A stretch of 59,766 bases of DNA from Altibacter sp. Its GTDB lineage: Bacteria > Bacteroidota > Bacteroidia > Flavobacteriales > Flavobacteriaceae. Below, in pieces: positions 43,624-51,459 of this stretch. The notes under the pieces are model-generated. The model searched no databases and was not told the DNA's origin. It saw only the letters and a program-made list of their open reading frames with translations. The DNA is taken from NCBI GenBank assembly GCA_002696485.1, contig NZTP01000025.1:1-59766 (forward strand), in the 5' to 3' direction. A program made the translations under genes and the position numbers. Numbering within the stretch: the stretch's first letter is position 1; each line of letters starts with the position of its first letter.

Positions 43624-44714
43624 TTGTCGTTGTCTTGAGCTTCTAATTTTTCTTTAGGAATTCCGTATTTGTCTTGTGTTTCGGCAAATAGCATGTCATG
43701 AAACTGCGCTGTTTTGATATAACCGTCACCATACCCTTCGGCATCATATTCTTTGGTAAGGTTTAGTTTTAAAATTTGATCCTTGCTTTTCTTTGACATA
43801 AAATGATAAGCGTATTGCTCGGTAAGATATCTTAGCATTCCAATAGATTCATTCAGGTCACGAAGTGTGGCTACGGGACCGTGACCGGGGATGATCTTGG
43901 TGTCCTCATTTATAAGCATTTTGATCTCATTTAGTGCTTTGAGGGCACCATATACATCCCCGCCGTGAGCGACATCGATGTAAGGATATTTTCCGTTAAA
44001 GAAAACATCTCCTGTGTGTAGCACATTACTTTCAGTAAAATAGACTAGGGCATCACCATCCGTATGGGCCTCATGTACATGAAAAACCATGATTTTTTCT
44101 CCATTATAGTGAAAGGTAAGATCGTCGTCAAACGTAACCACAGGTAGTTTCTGCTGATCGATCTCTAAGTAGTCTTGTACTTCACCTACCGATTTTTTAG
44201 CCATTTCTTTAGCTCGTTCATTGTTCCCTCCATCTGAAGAAGCTTTTGTCAATGCTTTTTCGTAGGCAGCATCGTATTTTTTTTGTGCCTGCTCCATTCC
44301 GGATTCCAAAAGTCTTTTACGTGCATTTTCATGAGAAATGATTGCAGCGCCCTCCTGTTTGAAGTTTGAATTCCCCCCGGTGTGATCACCGTGATGATGG
44401 GTATTGATCAAGAACTGAATGGGTTTGGAGCTTAAGGATCTAATTCTATTGAGAATTATAGGGGAGGCATCTGCAAATTGGTCATCGATCATAAAAACAC
44501 CGTCTTCGCCAACAGAGAGCCCAATATTGCCTCCTTTGCCTTCCAGCATGTAGATATTTTCTGAAAGTTTTGTAAGTTTTAGTCCATCATTTTCAGCCTT
44601 AACGGCAGCAGCTTTTTCTTTTTCATCGTCGGTAAGTTCACTCGTCTTTTTTTGAGCGTTCGCTGATAGGACTATAGAAAAAATAAGGCAAAACAATAAT
44701 ATGGAATGTCGCAT
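43620..44714 (-). CDS. Secreted metallo-beta-lactamase-fold hydrolase
   Basis: This 364-residue protein has a signal peptide (cut near LSANAQ, residue 21). The metal site HHHGDH (106-111, HxHxDH) follows INT, with later HVHEAHTDGD and IPGHGP supplying further ligands. It belongs to the broad MBL-fold superfamily; periplasmic location suggests hydrolysis of an ester, lactam or thioester, but the substrate is unknown. The N-terminal Lys/Glu-rich stretch (25-45) looks like a flexible linker. I chose the ATG at 44714 since the upstream in-frame ATG (44780) adds residues before a complete signal peptide. Tail-to-tail with remB. Confidence 0.85.
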   Translation of the reverse strand: MRHSILLFCLIFSIVLSANAQKKTSELTDDEKEKAAAVKAENDGLKLTKLSENIYMLEGKGGNIGLSVGEDGVFMIDDQFADASPIILNRIRSLSSKPIQFLINTHHHGDHTGGNSNFKQEGAAIISHENARKRLLESGMEQAQKKYDAAYEKALTKASSDGGNNERAKEMAKKSVGEVQDYLEIDQQKLPVVTFDDDLTFHYNGEKIMVFHVHEAHTDGDALVYFTESNVLHTGDVFFNGKYPYIDVAHGGDVYGALKALNEIKMLINEDTKIIPGHGPVATLRDLNESIGMLRYLTEQYAYHFMSKKSKDQILKLNLTKEYDAEGYGDGYIKTAQFHDMLFAETQDKYGIPKEKLEAQDNDN

Positions 44715-44786
44715 AACGGTATTTTTTAATTCACGGCAAATTAGTAAAAAAACTAGAAATATTGAGGTAACAATATGCAATATATA

Positions 44787-44817
44787 TTGTGGAAAAATGT
44801 TGGGTAGTGTATCTTTG
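44787..44817 (+). promoter_or_regulatory. Promoter for ctaB
   Basis: TTG (44787-44789), a 20-base spacer and TATCTTTG (44810-44817). The start of transcription should be near 44823, which rules out start codons upstream of it and supports the GTG at 44869. Confidence 0.7.
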
Positions 44818-44868
44818 CAGCCTGAAATATCTAGGTATCAATTTGGGTGTTTCACTAAAAACGAAGAA

Positions 44869-45762
44869 GTGGCTATAACCCATTCACAGTCTGTATCGAA
44901 ATCGCTAATAAGTAACTTTACCGAGATTACAAAAGTGCGCTTGTCGGTGAGTGTTGTTTTCTCTTCCGTAGCCGGCTATTTGTTAGGCGCCGAAACCATT
45001 GATTTCTTTACGCTATTCTTGCTCGTAATTGGCGGATATTGTATGGTGGGCGCTTCCAATGCATACAATCAAATAATTGAAAAGGATTTGGACGCCCTTA
45101 TGGAACGTACTAAGAATCGTCCTATTCCAGCGGGCCGGATGCGCGTTTCCAGTGCCTTTGTTCTAGCGAGTGTTCTTACCATTACAGGTATTGCAGTGCT
45201 GTATACTATAAACCCGCAAACCGCCATGTTTGGAGCGATCTCCATCTTCATGTATGTGAGTTTATATACACCCCTTAAAACCAAGACCCCTCTTTCGGTA
45301 TTTGTGGGAGCCTTTCCCGGAGCCATTCCTTTTATGCTGGGTTGGGTAGCCGCTACCAACGATTTTGGTATTGAGCCTGGGACATTGTTCATGATACAGT
45401 TTTTTTGGCAATTCCCTCATTTTTGGGCGATTGGATGGTTCTTGTTTGAGGACTATAAAAAAGGGGGATTCTATATGTTGCCCAACGGAAGAAGGGATAG
45501 TGGGACCGCCATACAAGTAGTTTTGTACAGTATCTGGACGGTTTTGGCTTCGCTTATTCCAGCCGCAGGAGTTACAGGCAGTCTTTACATTACACCGGTG
45601 TCTGCAATACTTATAGGTCTTTTAGGTGTAGGGTTCATCTACTACGCTTTAAGATTGTACAAACTGAAGACTGAGAAAGCAGCCCGACAGCTCATGCTAA
45701 TAAGTGTAAGCTATATTACACTATTACAAATTATTTACGTACTCGATAAATTTTTAAGATAA
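44869..45762 (+). CDS. ctaB: Protohaem IX farnesyltransferase (haem O synthase)
   Basis: This 297-residue UbiA-family membrane enzyme adds a farnesyl group to haem B to make haem O for the cytochrome oxidase. The prenyl-diphosphate site ASNAYNQIIEKDLDALMERT with KNRPIP is intact, as is the second site region YTPLKTKTPLSVFVGAFPGA. Nine hydrophobic helices cover most of the length. The start is the GTG at 44869: an open frame extends upstream to an ATG at 44701, but that part lies upstream of the predicted promoter and overlaps the divergent gene. Haem A synthase is not in the window. Overlaps the next gene by 1 base. Confidence 0.93.
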   Translation: MAITHSQSVSKSLISNFTEITKVRLSVSVVFSSVAGYLLGAETIDFFTLFLLVIGGYCMVGASNAYNQIIEKDLDALMERTKNRPIPAGRMRVSSAFVLASVLTITGIAVLYTINPQTAMFGAISIFMYVSLYTPLKTKTPLSVFVGAFPGAIPFMLGWVAATNDFGIEPGTLFMIQFFWQFPHFWAIGWFLFEDYKKGGFYMLPNGRRDSGTAIQVVLYSIWTVLASLIPAAGVTGSLYITPVSAILIGLLGVGFIYYALRLYKLKTEKAARQLMLISVSYITLLQIIYVLDKFLR

Positions 45763-46343
45763 TGGATTACACCGAAGGAACCGAGGATAAGAAGATACGG
45801 AGAGCAAAGAAGATGATGTTGTGGTTTGGGATCATAAGCCTGTCCATGAGTTTCGCAGGTTTGACGAGTGCCTATGTGGTAAGTAAAGAGCGTCCCGATT
45901 GGTTGACCGATTTTGAAATACCCAATGCTTTTTATATTAGTTTGGTCGTGATTCTATTAAGTAGTGTAACCATGCATGTTGCGAAGATAAACGTTCAAAA
46001 AGAGAGGAATTCCTTGACAATGTTCATGCTGGTTAGTACGTTACTTTTGGGAATAGGGTTTGTTTGGTTACAGTTTTTGGGTTTTTCACAGATCATCGAG
46101 AACGGGTATTATTTTACAGGAAGTGAAAGTACCATTACCACCTCCTTTATTTACTTGGTGGTGCTCATGCACTTAGCTCATATCGCAATGGGCCTCATAG
46201 CGTTACTCGTTGTAATTTATAATCATTATAAACTAAAGTACATGGGCGGAAAGACCCTTGGAATTGAACTGGCAGCCACTTTTTGGCATTTCGTTGATAT
46301 TCTGTGGATTTATCTGTTTTTGTTCTTCTATTTCGTGCGATAA
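45762..46343 (+). CDS. Cytochrome c oxidase subunit III-like protein (short)
   Basis: This 193-residue protein has five membrane helices and matches haem-copper oxidase subunit III: KKMMLWFGIISLSMSFAGLTSAYVV at the start, HLAHIAMGLIALL in the fourth helix, and FWHFVDILWIYLFLFFYF at the end. It may be an oxidase subunit or a CtaB-linked assembly partner. Its ATG overlaps the ctaB stop (TAATG), so the two are coupled. A second, longer subunit III follows, which is a standard pair in Bacteroidota. Confidence 0.88.
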   Translation: MDYTEGTEDKKIRRAKKMMLWFGIISLSMSFAGLTSAYVVSKERPDWLTDFEIPNAFYISLVVILLSSVTMHVAKINVQKERNSLTMFMLVSTLLLGIGFVWLQFLGFSQIIENGYYFTGSESTITTSFIYLVVLMHLAHIAMGLIALLVVIYNHYKLKYMGGKTLGIELAATFWHFVDILWIYLFLFFYFVR

Positions 46344-46443
46344 TTTTCCGGAATTTTTGAGAATCGCAGAGGAGGGGGTTGTCCTAAAACTGTTGGATTT
46401 CGATAAATTGAACGTGGATGTTTCGTTAGATAAAAATAATACC

Positions 46444-46451
46444 TATTTTTG
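46444..46451 (+). promoter_or_regulatory. -7 element before the long subunit III gene
   Basis: TATTTTTG matches TAnnTTTG and lies 28 bases before the ATG. TTT at 46421-46423 stands at the -33 position in place of TTG, so an independent promoter is likely but weaker. Confidence 0.45.
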
Positions 46452-46478
46452 TGCTTTATTTAACACCAAATTCTCAGT

Positions 46479-47459
46479 ATGGAAGCTACTGTTGCTAAAA
46501 CAGGTACCGAAGGAAAAACATGGGGTGGTGGTAACCAACCATTGAACGCCAGTTACGGAAAAATGATGATGTGGTTTTTCATCGTTTCAGATGCCTTAAC
46601 GTTTTCAGGATTCTTAGCCTCTTACGGCTTTTCACGTTTCAAATTCATAGATTCTTGGCCTATCGCAGACGAAGTGTTTACTCACTTCCCTTTCTTGCAC
46701 GGTGTAGATGCGCCAATGTACTATGTAGCATTCATGACCTTCATTCTTATCTTTTCTTCCGTGACCATGGTGCTTGCGGTAGATGCAGGTCATAAAATGC
46801 AACAAAATAAAGTGATTCTTTATTTGTTCCTTACCATTATTGGAGGGGCAGTTTTCGTGGGATCACAAGCATGGGAATGGGCAACCTTCATCAAAGGAGA
46901 TTATGGCGCTGTTGAGACCAAAGGAGGTAAAATCCTTCAGTTCTTGAATACCGATGGTGAACGTGTCTCTATCGCCGATTTTGCAACCAAAATACCCACG
47001 GCTCGAAATGTTCATGAAGAAAGCAACGGGGTTTGGTACATGGCAGAACCTACTCAAACAACGTTTACCTTTGAAGAAGTAAAGGCCGGCTTTTTGGCAG
47101 ACGAAAGTCTTCTAGTGCGCACTCAGTATTTGGACGAAAATGGTTTTCCTACTGTTTTGAGCAGGGAAGAGTCTATTGCAAAAATTGTGAACGACGGAAA
47201 GATAGTGGTAGAAGGAGCAAACCTTAGACACAACGAGTACGGGACACCTCTTTTTGCCGATTTCTTTTTCTTCATTACAGGATTCCACGGATTTCACGTA
47301 TTCTCCGGAGTTCTTATTAATATCATCATATTTTTCAATGTAGTGATTGGCACCTACGAACGTAGGGGAAGTTACGAAATGGTTGAGAAAGTTGGATTGT
47401 ATTGGCACTTTGTAGATTTGGTTTGGGTATTTGTATTTACCTTCTTTTACCTTGTTTAA
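46479..47459 (+). CDS. Cytochrome c oxidase subunit III (long)
   Basis: This 326-residue subunit supports the stability of the oxidase core. Helices at about 27-50 and 80-100, then 112-135, precede a soluble insert (about 141-255) with no hydrophobic segment. The last helices contain FITGFHGFHVFSGVLI and YWHFVDLVWVFVFTFFYL, the subunit III signature. The insert of about 115 residues is beyond the classic fold and should face the periplasm or cytoplasm depending on helix count. The gene is followed by subunit IV after 18 bases. Confidence 0.92.
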   Translation: MEATVAKTGTEGKTWGGGNQPLNASYGKMMMWFFIVSDALTFSGFLASYGFSRFKFIDSWPIADEVFTHFPFLHGVDAPMYYVAFMTFILIFSSVTMVLAVDAGHKMQQNKVILYLFLTIIGGAVFVGSQAWEWATFIKGDYGAVETKGGKILQFLNTDGERVSIADFATKIPTARNVHEESNGVWYMAEPTQTTFTFEEVKAGFLADESLLVRTQYLDENGFPTVLSREESIAKIVNDGKIVVEGANLRHNEYGTPLFADFFFFITGFHGFHVFSGVLINIIIFFNVVIGTYERRGSYEMVEKVGLYWHFVDLVWVFVFTFFYLV

Positions 47460-47477
47460 GCAGCAAATTCGTTAAAA

Positions 47478-47861
47478 ATGGCACACGAACATAAATTAGA
47501 AATTTTTAGAGGACTTATAAAGTTTAAGTCTAACGTAGCAAAGATCTGGGGTGTATTCATATTCCTGTCCGTAGTTACTATCATTGAGGTTGCCTTGGGG
47601 ATCATTAAACCCGAAGTGCTTATCGACAATCGCTTCTTGGCGATGAAATTGCTCAACTGGGTATTCATTATCCTTACTATTGTGAAAGCCTATTATATTA
47701 CATGGGATTTCATGCACATGCGTGATGAGAAGAAATCATTACGCCGTTCCGTGGTATGGACAGCTATCTTCTTGATATGCTATCTTGTTTTAATTCTCTT
47801 GATCGAAGGCGATTATATCTTCGATGTATATAAATCCAACTACGTTAAGTTCGATTTCTAA
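47478..47861 (+). CDS. Cytochrome c oxidase subunit IV
   Basis: This 127-residue protein has three membrane helices (about 26-45, 55-75 and 88-108), with the connecting segment YYITWDFMHMRDEKKSLRR typical of the small bacterial subunit IV (COX4/CtaF group). It helps assembly or stability of CoxA. It ends the subunit run and is followed by a terminator. An N-terminal MAHEHKLEIFRG stretch is cytoplasmic. Confidence 0.88.
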   Translation: MAHEHKLEIFRGLIKFKSNVAKIWGVFIFLSVVTIIEVALGIIKPEVLIDNRFLAMKLLNWVFIILTIVKAYYITWDFMHMRDEKKSLRRSVVWTAIFLICYLVLILLIEGDYIFDVYKSNYVKFDF

Positions 47862-47878
47862 AACATACATTAAAATTT

Positions 47879-47906
47879 AAAAGCCCTGTTGATCAGGGCT
47901 TTTTTT
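47879..47906 (+). terminator. Terminator after subunit IV
   Basis: AAGCCCTG (47881-47888) pairs with CAGGGCTT (47894-47901) around TTGAT, with A4 before and T7 after. Confidence 0.9.
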
Positions 47907-47940
47907 ATACTCCAAACTTAAAAAAATTAACCTGGAAAGG

Positions 47941-47971
47941 TTGCTAATAGACTGAGTAGGCCGTATTTTTG
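47941..47971 (+). promoter_or_regulatory. Promoter for the SCO assembly cluster
   Basis: TTG (47941-47943), a 20-base spacer, and TATTTTTG (47964-47971). It lies 25 bases before the next start codon and should drive four genes up to 50033. Confidence 0.7.
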
Positions 47972-47996
47972 CCATTCAAAAAATTGACTCAGAAAA

Positions 47997-48641
47997 ATGA
48001 AGAAGTATTTGGTTCTAGGGGTTTTGTTCTTACTTCCCATAACGGCATACATTTTCTTTGCATCAGGGGTCAATAACTTTGCAAAACTTCCTGTACTTAC
48101 GGCCGGAGTAACAGAGCTCACACAGTTTCAAACCTTGGAAGGGAATCCTGTTTTATTGGAAAATCACATTACCGTTTTGGGTTTCTTCGGAACGGAAGTG
48201 ACCTCTAAACACGGAAATGCTTTCAACCTTATCCAAAAGATCTACAAGAAGAACGAGGGGTTTGAAGATTTTCAACTGGTCATTCTACTAGAGAAAGGCA
48301 CCGAAACCGAAGCAAAAGCACTTCAGCAGAAATTAAACGAAATGGCGGATATGACCAACTGGAAGTTTGTCTTTGGAAGTACCGATGCCATAGCGCAAGT
48401 ATTTGATTCCCTTAAGACGGATCATGTACTTAGACCCGATTACAGCACACCTTTTGTTTTTATTATAGATAAAGACCGAGGGCTTCGCGGACGGGATGAT
48501 GATGAAGATGTGGGAATGTTATATGGATTTGACGCGCGAGATGTGGCCGAAATCAATAATAAAATGAGTGACGATATAAAAGTAGTTTTAGCAGAGTATC
48601 GTTTGGAGTTGAAAAAGTACAAAGCAGATCGCAAGATTTAA
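47997..48641 (+). CDS. Cys-less SCO/thioredoxin-like membrane protein
   Basis: This 214-residue protein has an N-terminal anchor (about 3-23) and a periplasmic domain with thioredoxin-like features: HITVLGFFGTEV where SCO proteins have the CxxxC loop, FQLVILLEK, and STPFVFIIDKDRGLRGR, which parallels the strand after the SCO copper-binding His. There is no cysteine anywhere in the protein, so it cannot bind copper or do thiol chemistry like SCO. It lies 5 bases before a true SCO gene. A chaperone or scaffold role for oxidase assembly is inferred; the fold call is from pattern only. Confidence 0.7.
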   Translation: MKKYLVLGVLFLLPITAYIFFASGVNNFAKLPVLTAGVTELTQFQTLEGNPVLLENHITVLGFFGTEVTSKHGNAFNLIQKIYKKNEGFEDFQLVILLEKGTETEAKALQQKLNEMADMTNWKFVFGSTDAIAQVFDSLKTDHVLRPDYSTPFVFIIDKDRGLRGRDDDEDVGMLYGFDARDVAEINNKMSDDIKVVLAEYRLELKKYKADRKI

Positions 48642-48646
48642 CACTT

Positions 48647-49267
48647 ATGAAAAATTACTCGTACGTAGGTATTAGCTTGGTTATATTGCTCTTCGGAATT
48701 TGGGCTGTTCCAAAGATCGTAGGGCGTTATTCCAAACCCGATATGGCTGTAATTGGCAACGTGCCTGCCTTTAGCTTTACCGACCAAAACGGGAAAACAA
48801 TTACTAACGAAGATTATGAAGGTAAGGTTTACATTGTAGAGTTCTTCTTTACTACGTGTCCGTCGATATGTCCTATCATGAATCGTAATATGGTGAAAAT
48901 TCAAAATGAATTTTACGGAAATCCAAATCTGGGCATTGCATCCTTCAGTATAGATCCAACTTACGACATACCACAAATATTAAAAGAATACGCCGAAAGC
49001 TACGGGATTACGAATCCTAATTGGCATTTATTAACAGGAGAGAAAGACGCTATCTTTAAGTTGGCCAACGAAGGTTTCAATCTGTACGTGGGAGAGGCCC
49101 CAAATGTTGAGGGAGGCTTTGAGCATTCCGGTTTCTTTGCATTGGTGGACCAAGAGGGAAAGATACGGTCTCGTATCGACGAAAACGGGAATCCAGTTAT
49201 ATATTATGACGGATTGGAAGAAGACAGTATAAAAATGCTCATTGAGGATATTAAAAAACTATTGTAG
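48647..49267 (+). CDS. SCO1/SenC-type copper chaperone
   Basis: This 206-residue membrane-anchored protein delivers copper to, or reduces, the CuA site of oxidase subunit II. The anchor (about 7-25) is followed by a thioredoxin-like domain with the copper motif TTCPSICP (Cys71, Cys75) and His160 in FEHSGFF. SIDPTYDIPQILKEYAE is typical of the family. It is intact. It follows the Cys-less relative and precedes a DUF420 gene by 1 base, so all belong to one transcript. Confidence 0.94.
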   Translation: MKNYSYVGISLVILLFGIWAVPKIVGRYSKPDMAVIGNVPAFSFTDQNGKTITNEDYEGKVYIVEFFFTTCPSICPIMNRNMVKIQNEFYGNPNLGIASFSIDPTYDIPQILKEYAESYGITNPNWHLLTGEKDAIFKLANEGFNLYVGEAPNVEGGFEHSGFFALVDQEGKIRSRIDENGNPVIYYDGLEEDSIKMLIEDIKKLL

Positions 49268-49268
49268 A

Positions 49269-49799
49269 ATGTCACAAATTTCAACAAGCACTTCAAAAAA
49301 ATACACTGTGTGGATCTGGATTCTATCCATAGCAATTCCTCTCGCAGTGGCCGCATTGTTTACCATTAGAATTCCAGGCGTTGAAAGGTTAGGATTTCTG
49401 CCTCCTATATATGCATCTATCAACGCGCTTACCGCAATCTTGTTAGTGACAGCCGTGATCCAAATTAGAAGGGGCAACAGAATTGCGCACGAACGTCTCA
49501 TGAAGACCAGTATAATCCTTTCGGTTATTTTTTTGGTAATGTACGTTGCTTATCATATGACATCAGATTCCACACCGTTTGGCGGCGAAGGTGTCATAAG
49601 ATATGTGTATTATTTTATTTTGTTGAGTCATATCCTATTGTCGATTGTGGTAATTCCTTTTGTTTTGATTACTTATGTGCGAGCGATCTCAGGTAATTTT
49701 TTTTCACATAAAAAGATTGCACGTATCACCTTTCCACTTTGGCTCTACGTGGCGGTGACCGGTGTTATTGTGTATCTTATGATCTCTCCTTATTATTAA
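49269..49799 (+). CDS. DUF420 membrane protein, oxidase-associated
   Basis: This 176-residue protein has five membrane helices and the family features GVERLGFLPPIYASINA, HERLMKTSIILS and ITFPLWLYVAVTGVIVYLM, with several helix His residues. DUF420 proteins are often encoded with SCO, and a related Staphylococcus protein (CtaM) is, as I recall, needed for the aa3 oxidase. I chose ATG 49269, which directly follows the SCO stop; the upstream in-frame ATG (49242) overlaps SCO. A role in oxidase assembly is inferred. Confidence 0.87.
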   Translation: MSQISTSTSKKYTVWIWILSIAIPLAVAALFTIRIPGVERLGFLPPIYASINALTAILLVTAVIQIRRGNRIAHERLMKTSIILSVIFLVMYVAYHMTSDSTPFGGEGVIRYVYYFILLSHILLSIVVIPFVLITYVRAISGNFFSHKKIARITFPLWLYVAVTGVIVYLMISPYY

Positions 49800-49805
49800 A
49801 GTTGT

Positions 49806-50033
49806 ATGAACAGAGTAAGCATTCTTTTGTTATTGTTATGTATACTGTGGGCACTCCCTGCCGAAGCTCAATGTGCTATGTGCCGTGCTGTCTTAGAAAG
49901 TGAAGAAGGTGGACAAGCTGCCAAGGGGATTAATAATGGGATCGTTTATTTAATGATATTTCCTTATTTGCTTATTGGAGGTATTGGGTATGTAATTTAC
50001 CGCAGCAGACAAAAAGCAAAGACCGAAGCGTAA
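49806..50033 (+). CDS. Small membrane protein with CxxC
   Basis: This 75-residue protein has a signal peptide or N-terminal anchor (1-21), a short segment QCAMCRAVLESEEGGQAAKG with Cys23 and Cys26, a membrane helix (about 46-65), and a basic tail. If the signal is cleaved after EAQ or AEA, the CxxC lies at the very N-terminus on the periplasmic side, well placed to bind copper or a thiol partner. Family not recognised. It is the last gene of the SCO cluster, 6 bases after DUF420, so a function in oxidase assembly is likely but unproven. Confidence 0.78.
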   Translation: MNRVSILLLLLCILWALPAEAQCAMCRAVLESEEGGQAAKGINNGIVYLMIFPYLLIGGIGYVIYRSRQKAKTEA

Positions 50034-50063
50034 TTCTTCTTCCGTCTTTAGGTGTGAAAAGAT

Positions 50064-50071
50064 TATTTTTG
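50064..50071 (+). promoter_or_regulatory. -7 element for tolC-adaptor-tsaB
   Basis: TATTTTTG matches TAnnTTTG, about 55 bases before the TolC-like gene. No TTG at the expected -33 position. Confidence 0.4.
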
Positions 50072-50125
50072 TCAACTTTGTAACACATTGGTCATTCACT
50101 AGACAAATTAGCAATTACCAACTTT

Positions 50126-51457
50126 ATGAAGAATCGTATAGCCTTATTCTTTTTCCTCTGTTTGGGAGTTTCCAACTTCGCTCAAGAGAAGAACTGGACG
50201 CTGAAAGAATGTGTACTTCACGCTCTTGAAAATAATATATCCGTAAAACAAAGTCTTCTTGATGTTGCCTTAACCGATGTTGAAAAACAAGATGCAATAG
50301 GTAATTTCTTACCGTCCATCAATGCCAATGGTTCGGTTTCGAAAAACACGGGATTGAGTTTGAACCCCACGAACAACGAATTAGAGAGTACCACATTCTT
50401 ATCGGCCTCGGGTTCTGTAAATGCGGGATACACCCTGTTCGACGGACTTCGTAATATTAGACAGGTACAACGTGCGAAACTTTCAGCTTTAGCAAGTCAG
50501 TACAGGCTTACAAAAATGCAGGATGATATCGCATTGTTTGTGGCCAATGCCTATTTGCAGATACTTTTGAACAAAGCCAATTTGGAAGTTGTAAAGGCAC
50601 AAAACCAAGTAACCGTATCTCAAATAGAACGCACCAACGATCTTGTTGATGGAGGTGTGCTTCCGCGAGGCGATCTGCTGGAGATACAGGCGACCTACGC
50701 GAGCGAATTACAGCAAATCGCCATTGCCGAAAATGCACTTACTATTTCAAAAATTAATCTTGCTCAATTATTATTGGTAGAGGACTATCAGAACTTCGAT
50801 ATCGCAGATGAAGATTTTACCATAATAGACGAAGGAATTTCAGCTCAGGATGTGACAACCATCATCACATCTGCGAAGGAGAATCGAGCCGAAGTAAAGA
50901 TCGCTGAGAAAAACGTGGAATTGGCCGAGAAGGACCTTCAGTTAGCTCGCGGCGCTTATTATCCAACCCTTTCAGCCTTTTTTGGATACAATACGCGATA
51001 TGCAGACAATGACCCCTTAGAGCGTGATTTTACAGAGCAACTGTACTTGAACGATGGTATAGGCTATGGGTTACAACTTAATGTTCCTATTTTAAACGGA
51101 TTGTCGGTTCGTGGAAATGTGCAGCGAAATAAAATTAATTTACAACGTAGCAAGTTTCAGTTGGAACAAGCAGAACTCGATCTGGAATCCAATGTCTACC
51201 AAGCGTATGTCGATGCAAAAGGAGCCTTAAAATCTTATGAGGCAGCCAAGGCAGCATTAGAATCTCAGGAATTGGCCTATCAGTATGCAAGAGATCGCTA
51301 TGATGTGGGATTGACCAATGCATTTGATTTTAGTCAATCTAAGTTACGTTACGATAATGCACAAATTGAAGTGAATCGAGCGAAGTACGATTATATATTT
51401 AAATTGAAAGTACTCGAATTGTATTTTGGAGTACCTGCAACCGAATTAAAGTTCTAA
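50126..51457 (+). CDS. TolC-family outer-membrane efflux protein
   Basis: This 443-residue protein has a signal peptide (cut near VSNFAQ, residue 20). It has two internally similar halves, each with long alpha-helices rich in Ala, Leu, Glu and Gln and short beta segments (about 75-100 SASGSVNAGYTLFDGLRN and 285-345 GYGLQLNVPILNGLSVRG), as in the TolC trimer channel. It would form the exit duct of an efflux or type I pump. It is 2 bases before the adaptor gene, and no inner-membrane pump gene is nearby. Confidence 0.92.
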   Translation: MKNRIALFFFLCLGVSNFAQEKNWTLKECVLHALENNISVKQSLLDVALTDVEKQDAIGNFLPSINANGSVSKNTGLSLNPTNNELESTTFLSASGSVNAGYTLFDGLRNIRQVQRAKLSALASQYRLTKMQDDIALFVANAYLQILLNKANLEVVKAQNQVTVSQIERTNDLVDGGVLPRGDLLEIQATYASELQQIAIAENALTISKINLAQLLLVEDYQNFDIADEDFTIIDEGISAQDVTTIITSAKENRAEVKIAEKNVELAEKDLQLARGAYYPTLSAFFGYNTRYADNDPLERDFTEQLYLNDGIGYGLQLNVPILNGLSVRGNVQRNKINLQRSKFQLEQAELDLESNVYQAYVDAKGALKSYEAAKAALESQELAYQYARDRYDVGLTNAFDFSQSKLRYDNAQIEVNRAKYDYIFKLKVLELYFGVPATELKF

Positions 51458-51459
51458 TT

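Noticed and set aside
46258-46545. Plus-strand frame bridging the two subunit III genes
   Set aside because: Overlaps both genes out of frame and contains the promoter element at 46444.
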